A DNA stretch of 64,000 bases from Paludibaculum fermentans (GCF_015277775.1 NZ_CP063849.1:1798001-1862000), one strand, 5' to 3'. Counted from the stretch's first letter, positions 8,710 through 18,012 are shown. The notes: generated from the sequence alone by a model not told the origin. Numbers and translations: made by a program.

Positions 8710-9972
8710 TTAGTTTTTTTGCTTGCGGGCGGGAGGCACCATCTCTGGTGTCACCGGCAGCATGGAGGCAACCGCGACACCGGCACCGGCGATCTCTGTC
8801 GTCTCGTCGAAGCTGCCGCCGCCTTCGCCCTGCAGCACCAGCTTGGCCAGCATCCCCGCGGTCCCCTGCTTCTGCTTGAACCGGAACTCCCCGGAGAGCA
8901 TTTCCTTGCGGGACAGCGGGAGGACGACAACCTTGCCGTTCGTGTGCAGCTCCAACGAGGCCCCGCTTGCGTACCGTACAGAGGCAGAGGTCCCATTCCA
9001 GGTGATGACAAATTCGCCATCATGGTGCGTCGCGTGCAGCGAAAGCATCTCCATCGGCGGATCAGCCTTCACCGAGACAACCTTCATGGCAGGCGTCCGA
9101 GGCCGGACAATCATCATAAATCCAGCCACGCCCAAGCCCATGAGCACGACCGAGAAGGCCAGTAAGTAGGGGATCGCCCGGGGATTAGGCGCCCTGCGCG
9201 GGGTCTCGGCCTCAGCCGGTTGAGCGGCTTCCTGCGCGTTTTGCGCAACCTGCGGCTCGACTGGCTCGGACGGCTGCTCGCTGTTTTCGGGCTGCAGCCT
9301 GGCCGGTTCCAACTGCTGACCACTCAGGGCAGCCAAAACCGCCGGAGCCTCGAGTGTCTTCTTCTGGCGCCGCTGGCCCAGGTCGCGCTTGGCGATCGGC
9401 TGCGGCTCGATGATCAACTGCGGCTCCACCGCATCCATCTGTCCGGGCGTTTCGCTCGAGGGCAGGTAGATCTGCACTTCTGCGTCGCCTAACCGGTCGG
9501 GCCGCACAATCATCAGGAAACCCTGGCCCAGCCAATAGTGGCTGTGAAGCTCCAGCTCCACGTCCGTCGCTTCCAGGTCGCCCTTCGGGTGCGAAACAAA
9601 CCAACCCAGGATTTGCAGCGGGGACTGTGTCTCTCCGCCCTCGTCCGGGACGGCGCAAATGCCTTCCAGAAATGGACTTAAAGCCGCCTCATCGCGCGCC
9701 GAAAGCAGAAAACCAGGGCCTCGGGAATGATCGCAGGCGATCGTCTTCCAGGCCTCCACCACGTCGCCATCCGCACTTCGCCGTCCCAACAGAACTCCGC
9801 CCATGCCGAGACACGCGTACCCGTTCATGGCGCGCGACGTCTCGAAGCGAAGGTCTTCTAGGATGTTTCCGGTGAATTCAATGCGGTAGCGGCCGGCATC
9901 CGCCTGCCAGCTTTGATCTGCCGAGCCTCCCGTCAGTATGCGGGGCGGCAGACTTTGAAGTGAAAGTCCCAC
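8710..9972 (-). CDS. Membrane-anchored protein with degenerate JAMM/MPN-like domain
   Basis: 420 residues. The N-terminal half (about 25-180) resembles an MPN/JAB fold: a GGVLLGRR strand, an LSARDEAALSPFL helix, and ILGWFVSHPKGDLEATDVEL, which parallels the JAMM motif GWYHSHP...S/TxxD. The first metal-binding His is Val and the usual Glu before GGVLLG is Gly, so hydrolase activity is unlikely. A Gln/Glu/Pro-rich linker (about 195-275) follows, then one membrane segment (YLLAFSVVLMGLGVAGFMMI) and a C-terminal beta-rich domain of about 110 residues ending PPARKQKN. The topology suggests a cytoplasmic MPN-like domain and an exported tail. Its function is unknown; the MPN assignment is by motif only. 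Confidence 0.6.
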   Translation of the reverse strand: MGLSLQSLPPRILTGGSADQSWQADAGRYRIEFTGNILEDLRFETSRAMNGYACLGMGGVLLGRRSADGDVVEAWKTIACDHSRGPGFLLSARDEAALSPFLEGICAVPDEGGETQSPLQILGWFVSHPKGDLEATDVELELHSHYWLGQGFLMIVRPDRLGDAEVQIYLPSSETPGQMDAVEPQLIIEPQPIAKRDLGQRRQKKTLEAPAVLAALSGQQLEPARLQPENSEQPSEPVEPQVAQNAQEAAQPAEAETPRRAPNPRAIPYLLAFSVVLMGLGVAGFMMIVRPRTPAMKVVSVKADPPMEMLSLHATHHDGEFVITWNGTSASVRYASGASLELHTNGKVVVLPLSRKEMLSGEFRFKQKQGTAGMLAKLVLQGEGGGSFDETTEIAGAGVAVASMLPVTPEMVPPARKQKN

Positions 9973-10241
9973 GGCCAGCCTCCTCCAACCATGCGATCCA
10001 AGCCGGACTTCTACGAGTCACTTGCTGCTCAGCTTCGCTGCAACCAACGGCCAGCTTGAGTGAACCCCTCCACCCCGGGGCTGGCGTTGTCCGAACGCTT
10101 AGTGGCTGTTGGAAATCTCCACAGCCTTCTGCTTTTATTCACTGATGGTCGGTCAAAACCGCCACCAGATCATTTTCATTGTACCCTGTTATGCAACCCC
10201 CGTTCTGCCGATGAATCATAATCTATGAAACATCCGACCCA
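9973..10241. other. Divergent intergenic region
   Basis: A gap of 269 bases between the divergently transcribed MPN-like gene and the first permease gene. It must hold promoters for both directions. I see no convincing hexamer pair, RNA structure or repeat, and the small reading frames in it lack family features or ribosome sites. Confidence 0.5.
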
Positions 10242-11489
10242 ATGAGATTTACCTACACCGTCACCACGGCGGCATCCCTGGCTGTCGCCTCGCTTCGTGC
10301 CCACAAGCTGCGCAGTTTCCTGACTCTCCTCGGGGTCATCATCGGAGTCAGCAGCGTCGTCATCGTCGGCGCAGCCATCGAAGGACTCGGCAATTACGCC
10401 GAAGAGACCACCTCCAAGGTCTTCGGCAGCGACGGCTACCAGATCGGGCAACTCCTCCAGGTCGGCCGCATGTCGCGCCGCGAACGCATCGAGAAGCTCA
10501 AGTACAACCACCAGATCCGCCAGGACGACTACGCTTACCTCCGCCAGACCACCGGAGATCAGGTCCTCTATAGCCCCTACCGCCTGCGCGCCGAAGACAT
10601 CCACTTCGAGAGCCGCCTGCTCGAGAGCACGTCCATCATCGGCGTCTCCGCCAACCTGGCCGAAATCCGCGAGGTGAACCTCACCGACGGCCGCTTCTTC
10701 ACAGAGCAGGAAGAGCACAACAAAATAGCCGTCGCCGTCATCGGCGAGGACGTCCGCACCGAGTTCTTCCCAGACCGCTCGCCCCTCGGTAAGATCATCA
10801 AGATCAGCGGTTACGAGTTCACCATCATTGGCGTCCAGGAGAAGATCGGCAGCGCCGGAGGCCAGTCGCAGGACAACGTCGCCTTCATTCCGGCCACCGT
10901 CTTCAACCGCCTCTACGGACCCGAGAAGTCCATCCTGCTGTTCGCGCGAGCCCGCCCGGAAACCGGCCTCACCCTGGAACAGGCCCTCGATCTCTCGCGC
11001 GTCGCCCTCCGCACCCGCTTCAAAGCCCGCCCAGGCAAACCGGACAACTTCGACACCATTACGCCCGATTCCATCCGCGAGTTCATCGGACGCATCATGG
11101 GCCTGATCGGAGCCGTGGTCGTGCCCATTACGTGCATCTCCCTGGTCGTCGGCGGCATCGTGATCATGAACATCATGCTCGTCTCCGTCACGGAACGCAC
11201 CCGCGAGATCGGCGTCCGCAAATCCCTCGGCGCCCGCCGCACGGACCTCATGCTCCAGTTCCTCCTGGAAGCCGTCTTCCTCTCCGCCATCGGCGGCCTC
11301 ATCGGGCTCGGCATCGGAGCCGGAGTCGCCCGCATCGCCTCCCTCATCGCCGGAGTCCATCTCGCCGTCACCTGGCCTTACGTCTTCCTGTCCCTTTTCG
11401 TATCCAGCGCAGTGGGGATCCTCTCCGGCTGGTACCCCGCCTCCCGCGCCGCCCGTCTCGATCCCGTGGAAGCACTGAGGGCCGACTAG
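10242..11489 (+). CDS. MacB-type ABC transporter permease (FtsX fold)
   Basis: 415 residues with the MacB/FtsX layout: one N-terminal membrane segment in LRSFLTLLGVIIGVSSVVIVG, a periplasmic domain of about 230 residues, then three C-terminal spans containing VVGGIVIMNIMLVSVTERTREIGVRKSLGAR and ending in the conserved YPASRAARLDPVEALR. Such permeases normally pair with a MacB-family ATPase and transmit mechanical force to substrates in the periplasm. No ATPase gene is adjacent; a second permease of the same family follows immediately. The substrate is unknown. Confidence 0.92.
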   Translation: MRFTYTVTTAASLAVASLRAHKLRSFLTLLGVIIGVSSVVIVGAAIEGLGNYAEETTSKVFGSDGYQIGQLLQVGRMSRRERIEKLKYNHQIRQDDYAYLRQTTGDQVLYSPYRLRAEDIHFESRLLESTSIIGVSANLAEIREVNLTDGRFFTEQEEHNKIAVAVIGEDVRTEFFPDRSPLGKIIKISGYEFTIIGVQEKIGSAGGQSQDNVAFIPATVFNRLYGPEKSILLFARARPETGLTLEQALDLSRVALRTRFKARPGKPDNFDTITPDSIREFIGRIMGLIGAVVVPITCISLVVGGIVIMNIMLVSVTERTREIGVRKSLGARRTDLMLQFLLEAVFLSAIGGLIGLGIGAGVARIASLIAGVHLAVTWPYVFLSLFVSSAVGILSGWYPASRAARLDPVEALRAD

Positions 11490-11491
11490 CC

Positions 11492-12742
11492 ATGGTACGC
11501 ATGCATCTTGGCGAGAACGTCAACATGGCCCTCGATGCGGTCTGGACCCACCGCTTCCGCAGCAGCCTCACCATCCTGGGCATCGTCATCGGCATCACCA
11601 CGGTGGTCACCGTCGGCAGCCTCACCAGCGGACTGCGCGCCGGCATTGTCACCTTCTTCGCCGAGTTCGGGCCCAACAACATCTTTATCAACCGCTTCAA
11701 TCGCGACCCCAGCGCCCCCGGCTCCCTCAAGGAGATGAAGCGCCGCGTCATCCTGCCCGAATACGCCGAGTACATCAAGCTCAGCGTGCGGGCCGTCGAG
11801 GATGTCAGCCTCCAGCTCTATGTCACCTCCGAAACCAGCGGACTCATCACCGCCCGTGTGCCTGGCTTCGAGACCGAAAACATCAGCCTGGTGGGCTACA
11901 GCGGAAACGCCTTCACCCTGCAACCACGCGAGGTGAAGGAAGGACGCGTCTTCACACCCGAGGAGGCGGAGCGCGGAGTCCGCATCTGCGTCATCGGCCC
12001 GCTGGTGGCCGAAGCCCTCTTCCCCGACGGCCGCTCCGTCGGCCGCACTCTCAGCGTCGCCGGCACCGAATACACGGTCATCGGAGTCTTCGCGGAAGCC
12101 AAAGGCGGCTTCTTCGGCCAGAACGGCCAGGACACCCAGATCGTCATCCCCTACCAGACCGCGCGGGCCCGCTTCCCTACCGAAGACCGGCTGATCCTCG
12201 TAGCCCAGGCCCGCCCGGGCATGCGCGACGAGGCCTTTGAGGAGATCCGCCAGTTGCTGCGCCGCGTGCGCCGCACCCCTGCCGGAGCCGACGATGACTT
12301 CGGCCTCACCACCGCCGATCAGATCATCAATCGCCTGGACGGAATCCTCAGCGTGATCGTGGTCGTGTCCGTCGCTCTCTCCAGCCTCGGCCTGCTCGTC
12401 GGCGGCATTGGAGTCATGAACATCATGCTGGTCTCGGTGACGGAACGAACCAAGGAGATCGGCATCCGCAAAGCCATCGGAGCTCGCAAAGGCGACATCA
12501 TCGCTCAGTTTCTGATGGAAGCGGTGACCCTGACCGGCCTGGGCGGAGCGTTAGGCGTCCTGGTCTCGGTCCTGTTGACGCTGATCATCGGCAAGCTGGT
12601 GCCTTCCCTGCCCTCGATCGTGCCCGGTTGGGCGATCACGCTGGGCTTCGGAGTTTCGGTAACCATCGGTCTCTTCTTCGGAACGTGGCCCGCGTTGAAG
12701 GCAGCCAACCTGGACCCGGTAGACGCCCTCCGCTACGAGTAA
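11492..12742 (+). CDS. MacB-type ABC transporter permease (second of pair)
   Basis: 416 residues from the ATG two bases after the previous stop; a later ATG three codons in is an alternative. Same architecture as its neighbour: TM1 in FRSSLTILGIVIGITTVVTVG, a large periplasmic domain, then LVGGIGVMNIMLVSVTERTKEIGIRKAIGARKGDI and the terminal WPALKAANLDPVDALRYE. The two proteins clearly arose by duplication but have diverged through the periplasmic domain, so they probably form a heterodimer. The missing ATPase must be supplied from elsewhere. Confidence 0.92.
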   Translation: MVRMHLGENVNMALDAVWTHRFRSSLTILGIVIGITTVVTVGSLTSGLRAGIVTFFAEFGPNNIFINRFNRDPSAPGSLKEMKRRVILPEYAEYIKLSVRAVEDVSLQLYVTSETSGLITARVPGFETENISLVGYSGNAFTLQPREVKEGRVFTPEEAERGVRICVIGPLVAEALFPDGRSVGRTLSVAGTEYTVIGVFAEAKGGFFGQNGQDTQIVIPYQTARARFPTEDRLILVAQARPGMRDEAFEEIRQLLRRVRRTPAGADDDFGLTTADQIINRLDGILSVIVVVSVALSSLGLLVGGIGVMNIMLVSVTERTKEIGIRKAIGARKGDIIAQFLMEAVTLTGLGGALGVLVSVLLTLIIGKLVPSLPSIVPGWAITLGFGVSVTIGLFFGTWPALKAANLDPVDALRYE

Positions 12743-12787
12743 CGGGCGGAGGTGCGAAGTCGTACTGAGGTCGCACAGGGCGAACGG

Positions 12788-13432
12788 TCAGTACCCCTGC
12801 TCCAGCAGCCCCTCGAGAGTAATCGTGGACCGCTTCACATCCAACTGCCCCAGCATCTTCTCCACATACTTCGCCAGCACATCCGTCTCGAGGTTCACCG
12901 GGTCCCCCGGCTTCCTCTCCTTCAGCGTCGTATGCGAGTACGTATGGGGAATCACCGCCACGGACACTTCGCAGTTCTCAATCGAGGCAATCGTCAAACT
13001 GATCCCGTCGATCGCGACCGACCCCTTGAACGCCAGATACCGGTCCAACTCCTGGGGCGCCCGCACCCGCAGCAGCCAGTTGTCATCCCCCAACAGATCG
13101 ATGGAAACAATCGACCCCACCCCATCCACGTGCCCTTGCACGATATGCCCGCCCAGCCGTGTCGTTGGCAGCAGCGCGCGCTCCAGATTCACCGGAGCGC
13201 CCACCTTGGCCAGCCGCAGGCTCGTCCGGGTCAAGGTCTCCGGCGACACATCCGCGCCAAAACTCCCGGGTTTCAGGTCCACAGCGGTGAGACACACGCC
13301 GCTCACGCAGATACTGTCGCCCTCTTTTGCATCCGAGCACACCAGCGGAGCCCGCACGCGCAGCCGGCTGCCCGTCGATCGCGGCTGAATCGCCTCAACA
13401 ATCCCGAGCTCTTCGATGATCCCTGTAAACAT
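12788..13432 (-). CDS. ribE: Riboflavin synthase, alpha chain
   Basis: 214 residues beginning MFTGIIEELG, the invariant riboflavin synthase N-terminus, with two homologous lumazine-binding domains (repeats about 1-97 and 98-195): IVEAIQPRSTGSRLRVRAP and GSIVSIDLLGDDNWLLRVRAP, each followed by an S-I-x-V/I-x-G-V/I-S/C-L-T block (DSICVSGVCLTAV; GSVAIDGISLTIA). It dismutates two 6,7-dimethyl-8-ribityllumazine molecules to riboflavin. It starts 3 bases after the ribD stop, so the two are co-transcribed. No FMN riboswitch is seen upstream of the pair. Confidence 0.95.
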   Translation of the reverse strand: MFTGIIEELGIVEAIQPRSTGSRLRVRAPLVCSDAKEGDSICVSGVCLTAVDLKPGSFGADVSPETLTRTSLRLAKVGAPVNLERALLPTTRLGGHIVQGHVDGVGSIVSIDLLGDDNWLLRVRAPQELDRYLAFKGSVAIDGISLTIASIENCEVSVAVIPHTYSHTTLKERKPGDPVNLETDVLAKYVEKMLGQLDVKRSTITLEGLLEQGY

Positions 13433-13435
13433 GCG

Positions 13436-14530
13436 TCAGCTCTTCTTGAGCCAGGCTTCCACCGCGAACTCATCCGGCGGAATCACGTGCAGCTTCGTGC
13501 CCGTGAACCGGATCGCATCGGCCCGCCGCCGCTTGCCGATCCCGCCCGCTACCGGCAGCGACTGCAATCCGCCCAGAATCTTTGGAGCGTAGTAGAAGAA
13601 GATCCGGTCCGCCACGCCATACTCCAGCGCCGACCAGTTCACCTTGCTGCCCGCTTCGATCATCAGCGACAAGTACTTGCGCGTACCCAGCACCTGCACG
13701 ATCTTCTTCAGATCCGTGCGCCCGCCCGGTCCGTCGGCCGCCAGCACTTCCACGCCATGCTTCTCCAACTCATGCCGCCGCGCCGGAGAGGCTACCGAAC
13801 TGGACACCACCAGCAAGTCATGCTGACAGCTCTGCACCATCTTCGAAGTCAGCGGAATGCGCAACTGCGAATCCACCACAATGCGCAGCAAAGGCCGCGA
13901 CCGCTCCAACCCGCTGCGGTCCGTCAACAGACAATCGTCGGAAAGCACCGTGTCGATCCCCGTCAGGATGGCATCATGCAGGTGCCGGATCTGCTGCACA
14001 TGCGCGCGCGCCCGCTCCGACGTGATCCACCCGGAGTTGTCTTCCGGAGCCGCAATCTTCCCGTCCAAGGTCAACGCCGACTTCAGCGTCACCAGCGGCC
14101 GGCCCGTCTTCATGTAGTGGAAAAAGGCCAGGTTGAGGTCGGTGGCTTCCTCGGCCAGCGACGGCTCGATCTCCACCTCGACACCCGCGGCCCGCAGCCG
14201 CGCAAAGCCCTGCCCCGCCACCTGCGGATTCGGGTCTTCCTGGATCGCCACCACTTTCTTCACGCCGGCGGCAATCAGCGCCTCCACGCACGGCCCCGTC
14301 CGCCCCATGTGGCAGCACGGCTCCAGGTTGATGTAGAGCGTCGCGCCGCGCGCCTGGTCGCCCGCGTCTTCAATCGCCAGTACTTCGGCGTGCTTCACGC
14401 CCGCCCAGGTATGATAGCCCTGCCCCACAACAGCGCCATCCCGCACCAGGACAGCGCCTACCGATGGATTCGGAGCCACCCGGCCTTGGCCTTGTTTGGC
14501 CAAATCAAGAGCAATTCGTAAGTAGTCCAT
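13436..14530 (-). CDS. ribD: Bifunctional riboflavin biosynthesis deaminase/reductase RibD
   Basis: 364 residues. The deaminase domain (about 1-145) has the zinc motifs HAEVLAIEDAG and EPCCHMGRTGPC. The reductase domain (about 147-364) has TLKSALTLDGKIA, GWITSERARAHVQ and an EAGSKVNWSAL segment in place of the usual EGGxxL. The enzyme deaminates and then reduces the pyrimidine intermediate of riboflavin synthesis. It is packed between ftsY (2 bases) and ribE (3 bases), so riboflavin genes are embedded in an operon headed by ftsY. Confidence 0.95.
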   Translation of the reverse strand: MDYLRIALDLAKQGQGRVAPNPSVGAVLVRDGAVVGQGYHTWAGVKHAEVLAIEDAGDQARGATLYINLEPCCHMGRTGPCVEALIAAGVKKVVAIQEDPNPQVAGQGFARLRAAGVEVEIEPSLAEEATDLNLAFFHYMKTGRPLVTLKSALTLDGKIAAPEDNSGWITSERARAHVQQIRHLHDAILTGIDTVLSDDCLLTDRSGLERSRPLLRIVVDSQLRIPLTSKMVQSCQHDLLVVSSSVASPARRHELEKHGVEVLAADGPGGRTDLKKIVQVLGTRKYLSLMIEAGSKVNWSALEYGVADRIFFYYAPKILGGLQSLPVAGGIGKRRRADAIRFTGTKLHVIPPDEFAVEAWLKKS

Positions 14531-14532
14531 GC

Positions 14533-15450
14533 TTATGCCTCAAACAGCGAGGAGATGAACTTTTCGGGCTCGAACGGCAGCAGATCCTCAGCCTGCTCGC
14601 CTACGCCGATGAAGCGGATGGGCAGATTCAGCTCACGTGTAATCGCCACCACGATGCCGCCCTTCGCGGTACCGTCCAACTTCGTCAGGATCAACCCGGT
14701 CACTCCGGCCGACTCAGTGAACTTGCGCGCCTGCTCCAGCCCGTTCTGGCCCGTCGTCGCGTCCAACACCAGCCAAACCTCGTGCGGAGCCCCCTCAATC
14801 ACCCGGCCCGCTGTCCGCCGCATCTTTTCCAGCTCGACCATGAGATTCGACTTCGTGTGCAACCGCCCCGCCGTGTCCACCAGCAGGACATCGCTCTTGC
14901 GCGCCCTCGCCGCGTGCAGCGCGTCAAACACCACCGCGCTTGGATCGGAGCCCTGCGACTGCCGGATAATGTCGCTCTTCGTGCGCTGGCCCCACACTTC
15001 CAACTGCTCGATCGCCGCCGCCCGGAACGTATCGGCCGCACACATTAGTACGGTTTTGCCTTCGCCCGAAAACCGCGCCGCCAGCTTGCCCGTCGTCGTC
15101 GTCTTGCCCGACCCGTTCACCCCTACCATCAGCACCACCGTCGGAGCCTCGGCCGCAAAGTTCAACGGCCGGTCACTCGCCTCCAGTACGCCCAGCAGGT
15201 GCTCGCTGATCAACTGCCGCAGCTCTGAAGGATCGTTCACCAGGTGGCGGTCCACCCGCTGCCGGATCCCTTCCAGGATTTCATTGGCGGTCCGCACCCC
15301 GATATCGGCCGAAATCAACGTGTATTCGAGCTCTTCCAGCAGATCGGCGTCGATCTCTTTCTTGCCGAGAAGAACGTCTTCCACCTTGCTGACCAGGCCG
15401 GTGCGGGTCTTCTGTATACCTTGTTTCAGTCGGTCGAGGAGACTAAGCAT
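14533..15450 (-). CDS. ftsY: Signal recognition particle receptor FtsY
   Basis: 305 residues, short for the family because the acidic A domain is almost absent; it starts directly with MLSLLDRLKQGIQKTRTGL and the N domain. The G domain shows GVNGSGKTTTTGKLA (P loop), DTAGRLHTKSNLM, TKLDGTAKGG and the C-terminal GVGEQAEDLLPF typical of FtsY. It docks ribosome-SRP complexes at the membrane for co-translational insertion. It is the first gene of ftsY-ribD-ribE and is divergent from the beta-lactamase-like hydrolase. Confidence 0.96.
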   Translation of the reverse strand: MLSLLDRLKQGIQKTRTGLVSKVEDVLLGKKEIDADLLEELEYTLISADIGVRTANEILEGIRQRVDRHLVNDPSELRQLISEHLLGVLEASDRPLNFAAEAPTVVLMVGVNGSGKTTTTGKLAARFSGEGKTVLMCAADTFRAAAIEQLEVWGQRTKSDIIRQSQGSDPSAVVFDALHAARARKSDVLLVDTAGRLHTKSNLMVELEKMRRTAGRVIEGAPHEVWLVLDATTGQNGLEQARKFTESAGVTGLILTKLDGTAKGGIVVAITRELNLPIRFIGVGEQAEDLLPFEPEKFISSLFEA

Positions 15451-15504
15451 GTGAATTTACTTGGGGCTCCTTTGATTGTAGCGACAATGGGACGAGCGAT
15501 CCTT

Positions 15505-16848
15505 ATGTGGTACCGTCGATCCTTCCTATTACTCGCCTCTGCCGCCCTCGCCGCGGCCCAAACCGCCACCCCCGCCACCCCTCAGCGCCTGGAGGAACAG
15601 ATCCGCGGCTACACCAGCCAGGACCGGTTCAACGGGGCGATTCTCGTCGCCAAGGACGGCAAAATCGTCCTCAGCAAAGGCTACGGCATGGCCAATTTCG
15701 AATGGAGCGAGCCCGTCACCCCAGACACCAAGTTCCGCCTGGGCTCCATCACGAAACAGTTCACCGCCATGGCGGTCCTGCTGCTCTCCGACCAGGGCAA
15801 ACTGAAGCTCGACGATCCCGTCTGCAACTATGTCGCGCCCTGCCCCGATGCCTGGAAGCCCATCACCATTCATCACTTACTCACGCACACCTCAGGCATT
15901 CCCAACTTCACGAATTTCCCCGAATACGCGAAGACGATGACCCTTGCCTCGCCGCCCGCCGAGTCCCTCAAGAAGTTCCTCGACAAGCCATTGGACTTCG
16001 CGCCCGGCTCGAGCTTCAACTACTCCAACTCCGGCTACGTCCTGCTGGGCTACATCATCGAGAAGGTGACCGGCGGCAGTTACGCGGACTACCTCCGCAA
16101 GAACATCCTGTCCCCGCTCGGCATGAATGACACCGGCTACGACGACACGGTGACGGTGTTGCCGCGCCGCGCCGCCGGCTACGAACGAACCGGAACCACG
16201 CTCCAGAACGCGAAGTTCCTGGACATGTCCATCCCGCACGCCGCCGGTTCGCTCTACTCCACGACACTCGACCTCATGAAGTGGGACGAAGCCCTGACCG
16301 CCCACAAGATCCTGTCGACGGAGGCCTACAAGCGCTACTTCACGCCAATCCGGAAGAACTACGCCTATGGCTGGACCGTGAAGACGGAAGACGGAGTGGA
16401 GCAGATCAATCACAGCGGCGGCATCAACGGCTTCAACACCCGCATCGTCCGGGTGCCCAGCCAGCATCTGGTGGTCGTCGCGCTGAACAACGTAATCCCG
16501 GGACAGCCCGACAAACTGGCCCAGGAACTGGTGAAACTGATGCTGGGCCTGGACCTGCCTGTGCCGGAAAAGCCCGCCGAGCTCAAGCTCTCGAATGAGG
16601 CGCTGGAGAAGTTCGTGGGTAACTACTCAATCGCCCCCACGTTCATCCTGGCCGTCACGCTGGAAGGCGACCAGCTCATGACGCAGGCGACCGGTCAAGG
16701 CAAGATCCCGATCTTCGCCAAGTCCGCCAATACCTTCTACCCGAAGGTAATCGAGGCGGAAATCGTCTTTGACCTGGACGCCGAAGGCAAAGCAACGGGC
16801 CTGACGCTCATCCAGAACGGCCGCCGCATGCCGGCCAAGCGGCAATAA
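15505..16848 (+). CDS. Exported serine hydrolase, beta-lactamase/class C PBP-like
   Basis: 447 residues from the ATG that gives a compact signal peptide (MWYRRSFLLLASAALAAAQ); an in-frame ATG 6 codons earlier is possible. Class C motifs are present: S-x-x-K as Ser81-Ile-Thr-Lys84, Y-x-N in FNYSNSGYVLLGYI, and HSGG near residue 290 replacing the KTG triad. A C-terminal beta-barrel-like domain of about 100 residues (after LPVPEKPAELKLS) follows, as in many esterase or peptidase-type members. Physiological role may be peptidoglycan or D-amino-acid peptide processing; resistance should not be assumed. Confidence 0.9.
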   Translation: MWYRRSFLLLASAALAAAQTATPATPQRLEEQIRGYTSQDRFNGAILVAKDGKIVLSKGYGMANFEWSEPVTPDTKFRLGSITKQFTAMAVLLLSDQGKLKLDDPVCNYVAPCPDAWKPITIHHLLTHTSGIPNFTNFPEYAKTMTLASPPAESLKKFLDKPLDFAPGSSFNYSNSGYVLLGYIIEKVTGGSYADYLRKNILSPLGMNDTGYDDTVTVLPRRAAGYERTGTTLQNAKFLDMSIPHAAGSLYSTTLDLMKWDEALTAHKILSTEAYKRYFTPIRKNYAYGWTVKTEDGVEQINHSGGINGFNTRIVRVPSQHLVVVALNNVIPGQPDKLAQELVKLMLGLDLPVPEKPAELKLSNEALEKFVGNYSIAPTFILAVTLEGDQLMTQATGQGKIPIFAKSANTFYPKVIEAEIVFDLDAEGKATGLTLIQNGRRMPAKRQ

Positions 16849-16902
16849 TAACCGAGCCGCATCCTGCCAAAAAGTCCAAGGTCGCATCAACCCGAACCGC
16901 CA

Positions 16903-16957
16903 CCCCCAGCCTTACCCCCGTCGGAGCCGCAGGCGAAGGCGGGGGCCCGCCCCAACC
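16903..16957. repeat. C-rich hairpin repeat, copy A (diverged)
   Basis: Contains CCCCAGCCTTACCCCCG, a variable middle, then GCGGGGGCCCGCCCCAACC. It matches the two ends of the repeat seen intact near 28.4 and 30.6 kb but has a longer, altered loop. It lies in the gap between the hydrolase and the GIY-YIG gene. Confidence 0.7.
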
Positions 16958-17006
16958 CAGCAACCAACTGAACCCCAACCCCAACCATTCCAACAGCCAA
17001 CAGCCC

Positions 17007-17351
17007 CTAGCTCAGCACCACCCGAGCCCCCAACTGCTCGACCCACAGACCCCGTTTCTCTTTCAAGACGTCAGCCACCGCGATCGGCAGCAGATCCTCA
17101 TCGAGCTTCTCCAGGACCTCATAAACAAACGCCTCCGCCCCGTACCCATTCCAAGCCTCCTGCAGCGCCCGATCCCGATGCGACCCGTGCCCCAAAGCAA
17201 ACCAATGCGAGTTCTTAGCGGCATCCAGGTTTCGGGTGGACCCCACCCAAACCAGGCCGCCCGCCGCACACCGCACGGCGAAAATCCCCATGTTGGGCTT
17301 CTGCTCTTTATACTTCCGGTTGATCTCTTTGCGTTCCGCGCTGGACAGCAT
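17007..17351 (-). CDS. GIY-YIG nuclease-family protein
   Basis: 114 residues starting MLSSAERKEINRKYKEQKP; an AGGAGG ribosome site lies 6 bases before the ATG, which decides the start. The region MGIFAVRCAAGGLVWVGSTRNLDA resembles the GIY-YIG start (here GIF...VWVGST), followed by an Arg/His helix (HRDRALQEAWNGYGAEAFVYEVLE). Similar small proteins are annotated as GIY-YIG nuclease family members; the first motif is degenerate, so activity is uncertain. It lies 34 bases after the DUF2239 gene and probably shares its promoter. Confidence 0.75.
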   Translation of the reverse strand: MLSSAERKEINRKYKEQKPNMGIFAVRCAAGGLVWVGSTRNLDAAKNSHWFALGHGSHRDRALQEAWNGYGAEAFVYEVLEKLDEDLLPIAVADVLKEKRGLWVEQLGARVVLS

Positions 17352-17385
17352 CGTAGCCTCCTGAAATGGATCGAATGGTAAAGGT

Positions 17386-18012
17386 TCAGAGGGCCGAATC
17401 TTCGTGCGCCTCAAAAGCAGGGGCGGCCAACTTCCTCGCATGCGCCCCAATGTCGCCAGGCCACGCGGCCACCAGCGCGGCAAACTGCGCCGCCTGATCG
17501 GCGAACAGCGCCCGGGTAGCCTCTTCAAATCCCGGCAGATTGCCGGCCATCGCCGACAAGAATCGATACGTCGAATCCTTGGCGTGGCGCCGCCGGTCCC
17601 GGCCCTGATTCGCCCGGCTGGCCTGCTCCACCAGCTTCCGCAAAGCCACCGAGGCGCCCCCAGGCTGGCTCGCCAACCAGGCCCAGTGACGCGGCAGCAG
17701 CGTGACTTCCCGCGCAACCACCCCTAACCTGGGCCGGCCCGGCCCCCGGGCAGTCTCCCCCATGGCTTGGTCGTCCACCTTCGCCACGACGCGCTGGTCC
17801 TTCTCAACGATCCGGGCCACGACGTCCGAGACATCGCCGCGGAAGTCCACATCCACCACCTCGCTGGTCACGTCGTCGAAGATCAGCACCTGCGCCCACA
17901 GATTCTCATCCAGGGCGATCTTCGCCGTGGCCGCAACCTCAGCCAGGCTTCCGCCCGCGATCCAACGGGCACCCGCAAAGGCGGTGTAGGTTCTGTTGTT
18001 AGCTGGAATCAC
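17386..18012 (-). CDS. DUF2239 family protein
   Basis: 208 residues beginning MIPANNRTYTAFAGARWIAGG. The conserved DUF2239 block is easily recognised: GPGRPRLGVVAREVTLLPRH followed by WLASQPGGASVALRKLVEQASR, then a helical C-terminus. The molecular function of the family is unknown; the middle block looks like a small DNA- or nucleotide-interacting helical domain but this is inference. Strong promoter elements with flanking direct repeats lie just upstream, so expression is probably tightly regulated. The downstream GIY-YIG gene is likely in the same unit. Confidence 0.88.
   Translation of the reverse strand: MIPANNRTYTAFAGARWIAGGSLAEVAATAKIALDENLWAQVLIFDDVTSEVVDVDFRGDVSDVVARIVEKDQRVVAKVDDQAMGETARGPGRPRLGVVAREVTLLPRHWAWLASQPGGASVALRKLVEQASRANQGRDRRRHAKDSTYRFLSAMAGNLPGFEEATRALFADQAAQFAALVAAWPGDIGAHARKLAAPAFEAHEDSAL

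Noticed and set aside
10176-11360. Long minus-strand frame across the first permease gene, very rich in Asp, Glu and Gly
   Set aside because: It is the antisense shadow of a clear MacB-type permease; it has no domain or ribosome site.
12743-14540. FMN riboswitch expected upstream of ribD-ribE
   Set aside because: ribD lies 2 bases after ftsY and no conserved RFN element is present in the gap or before ftsY.
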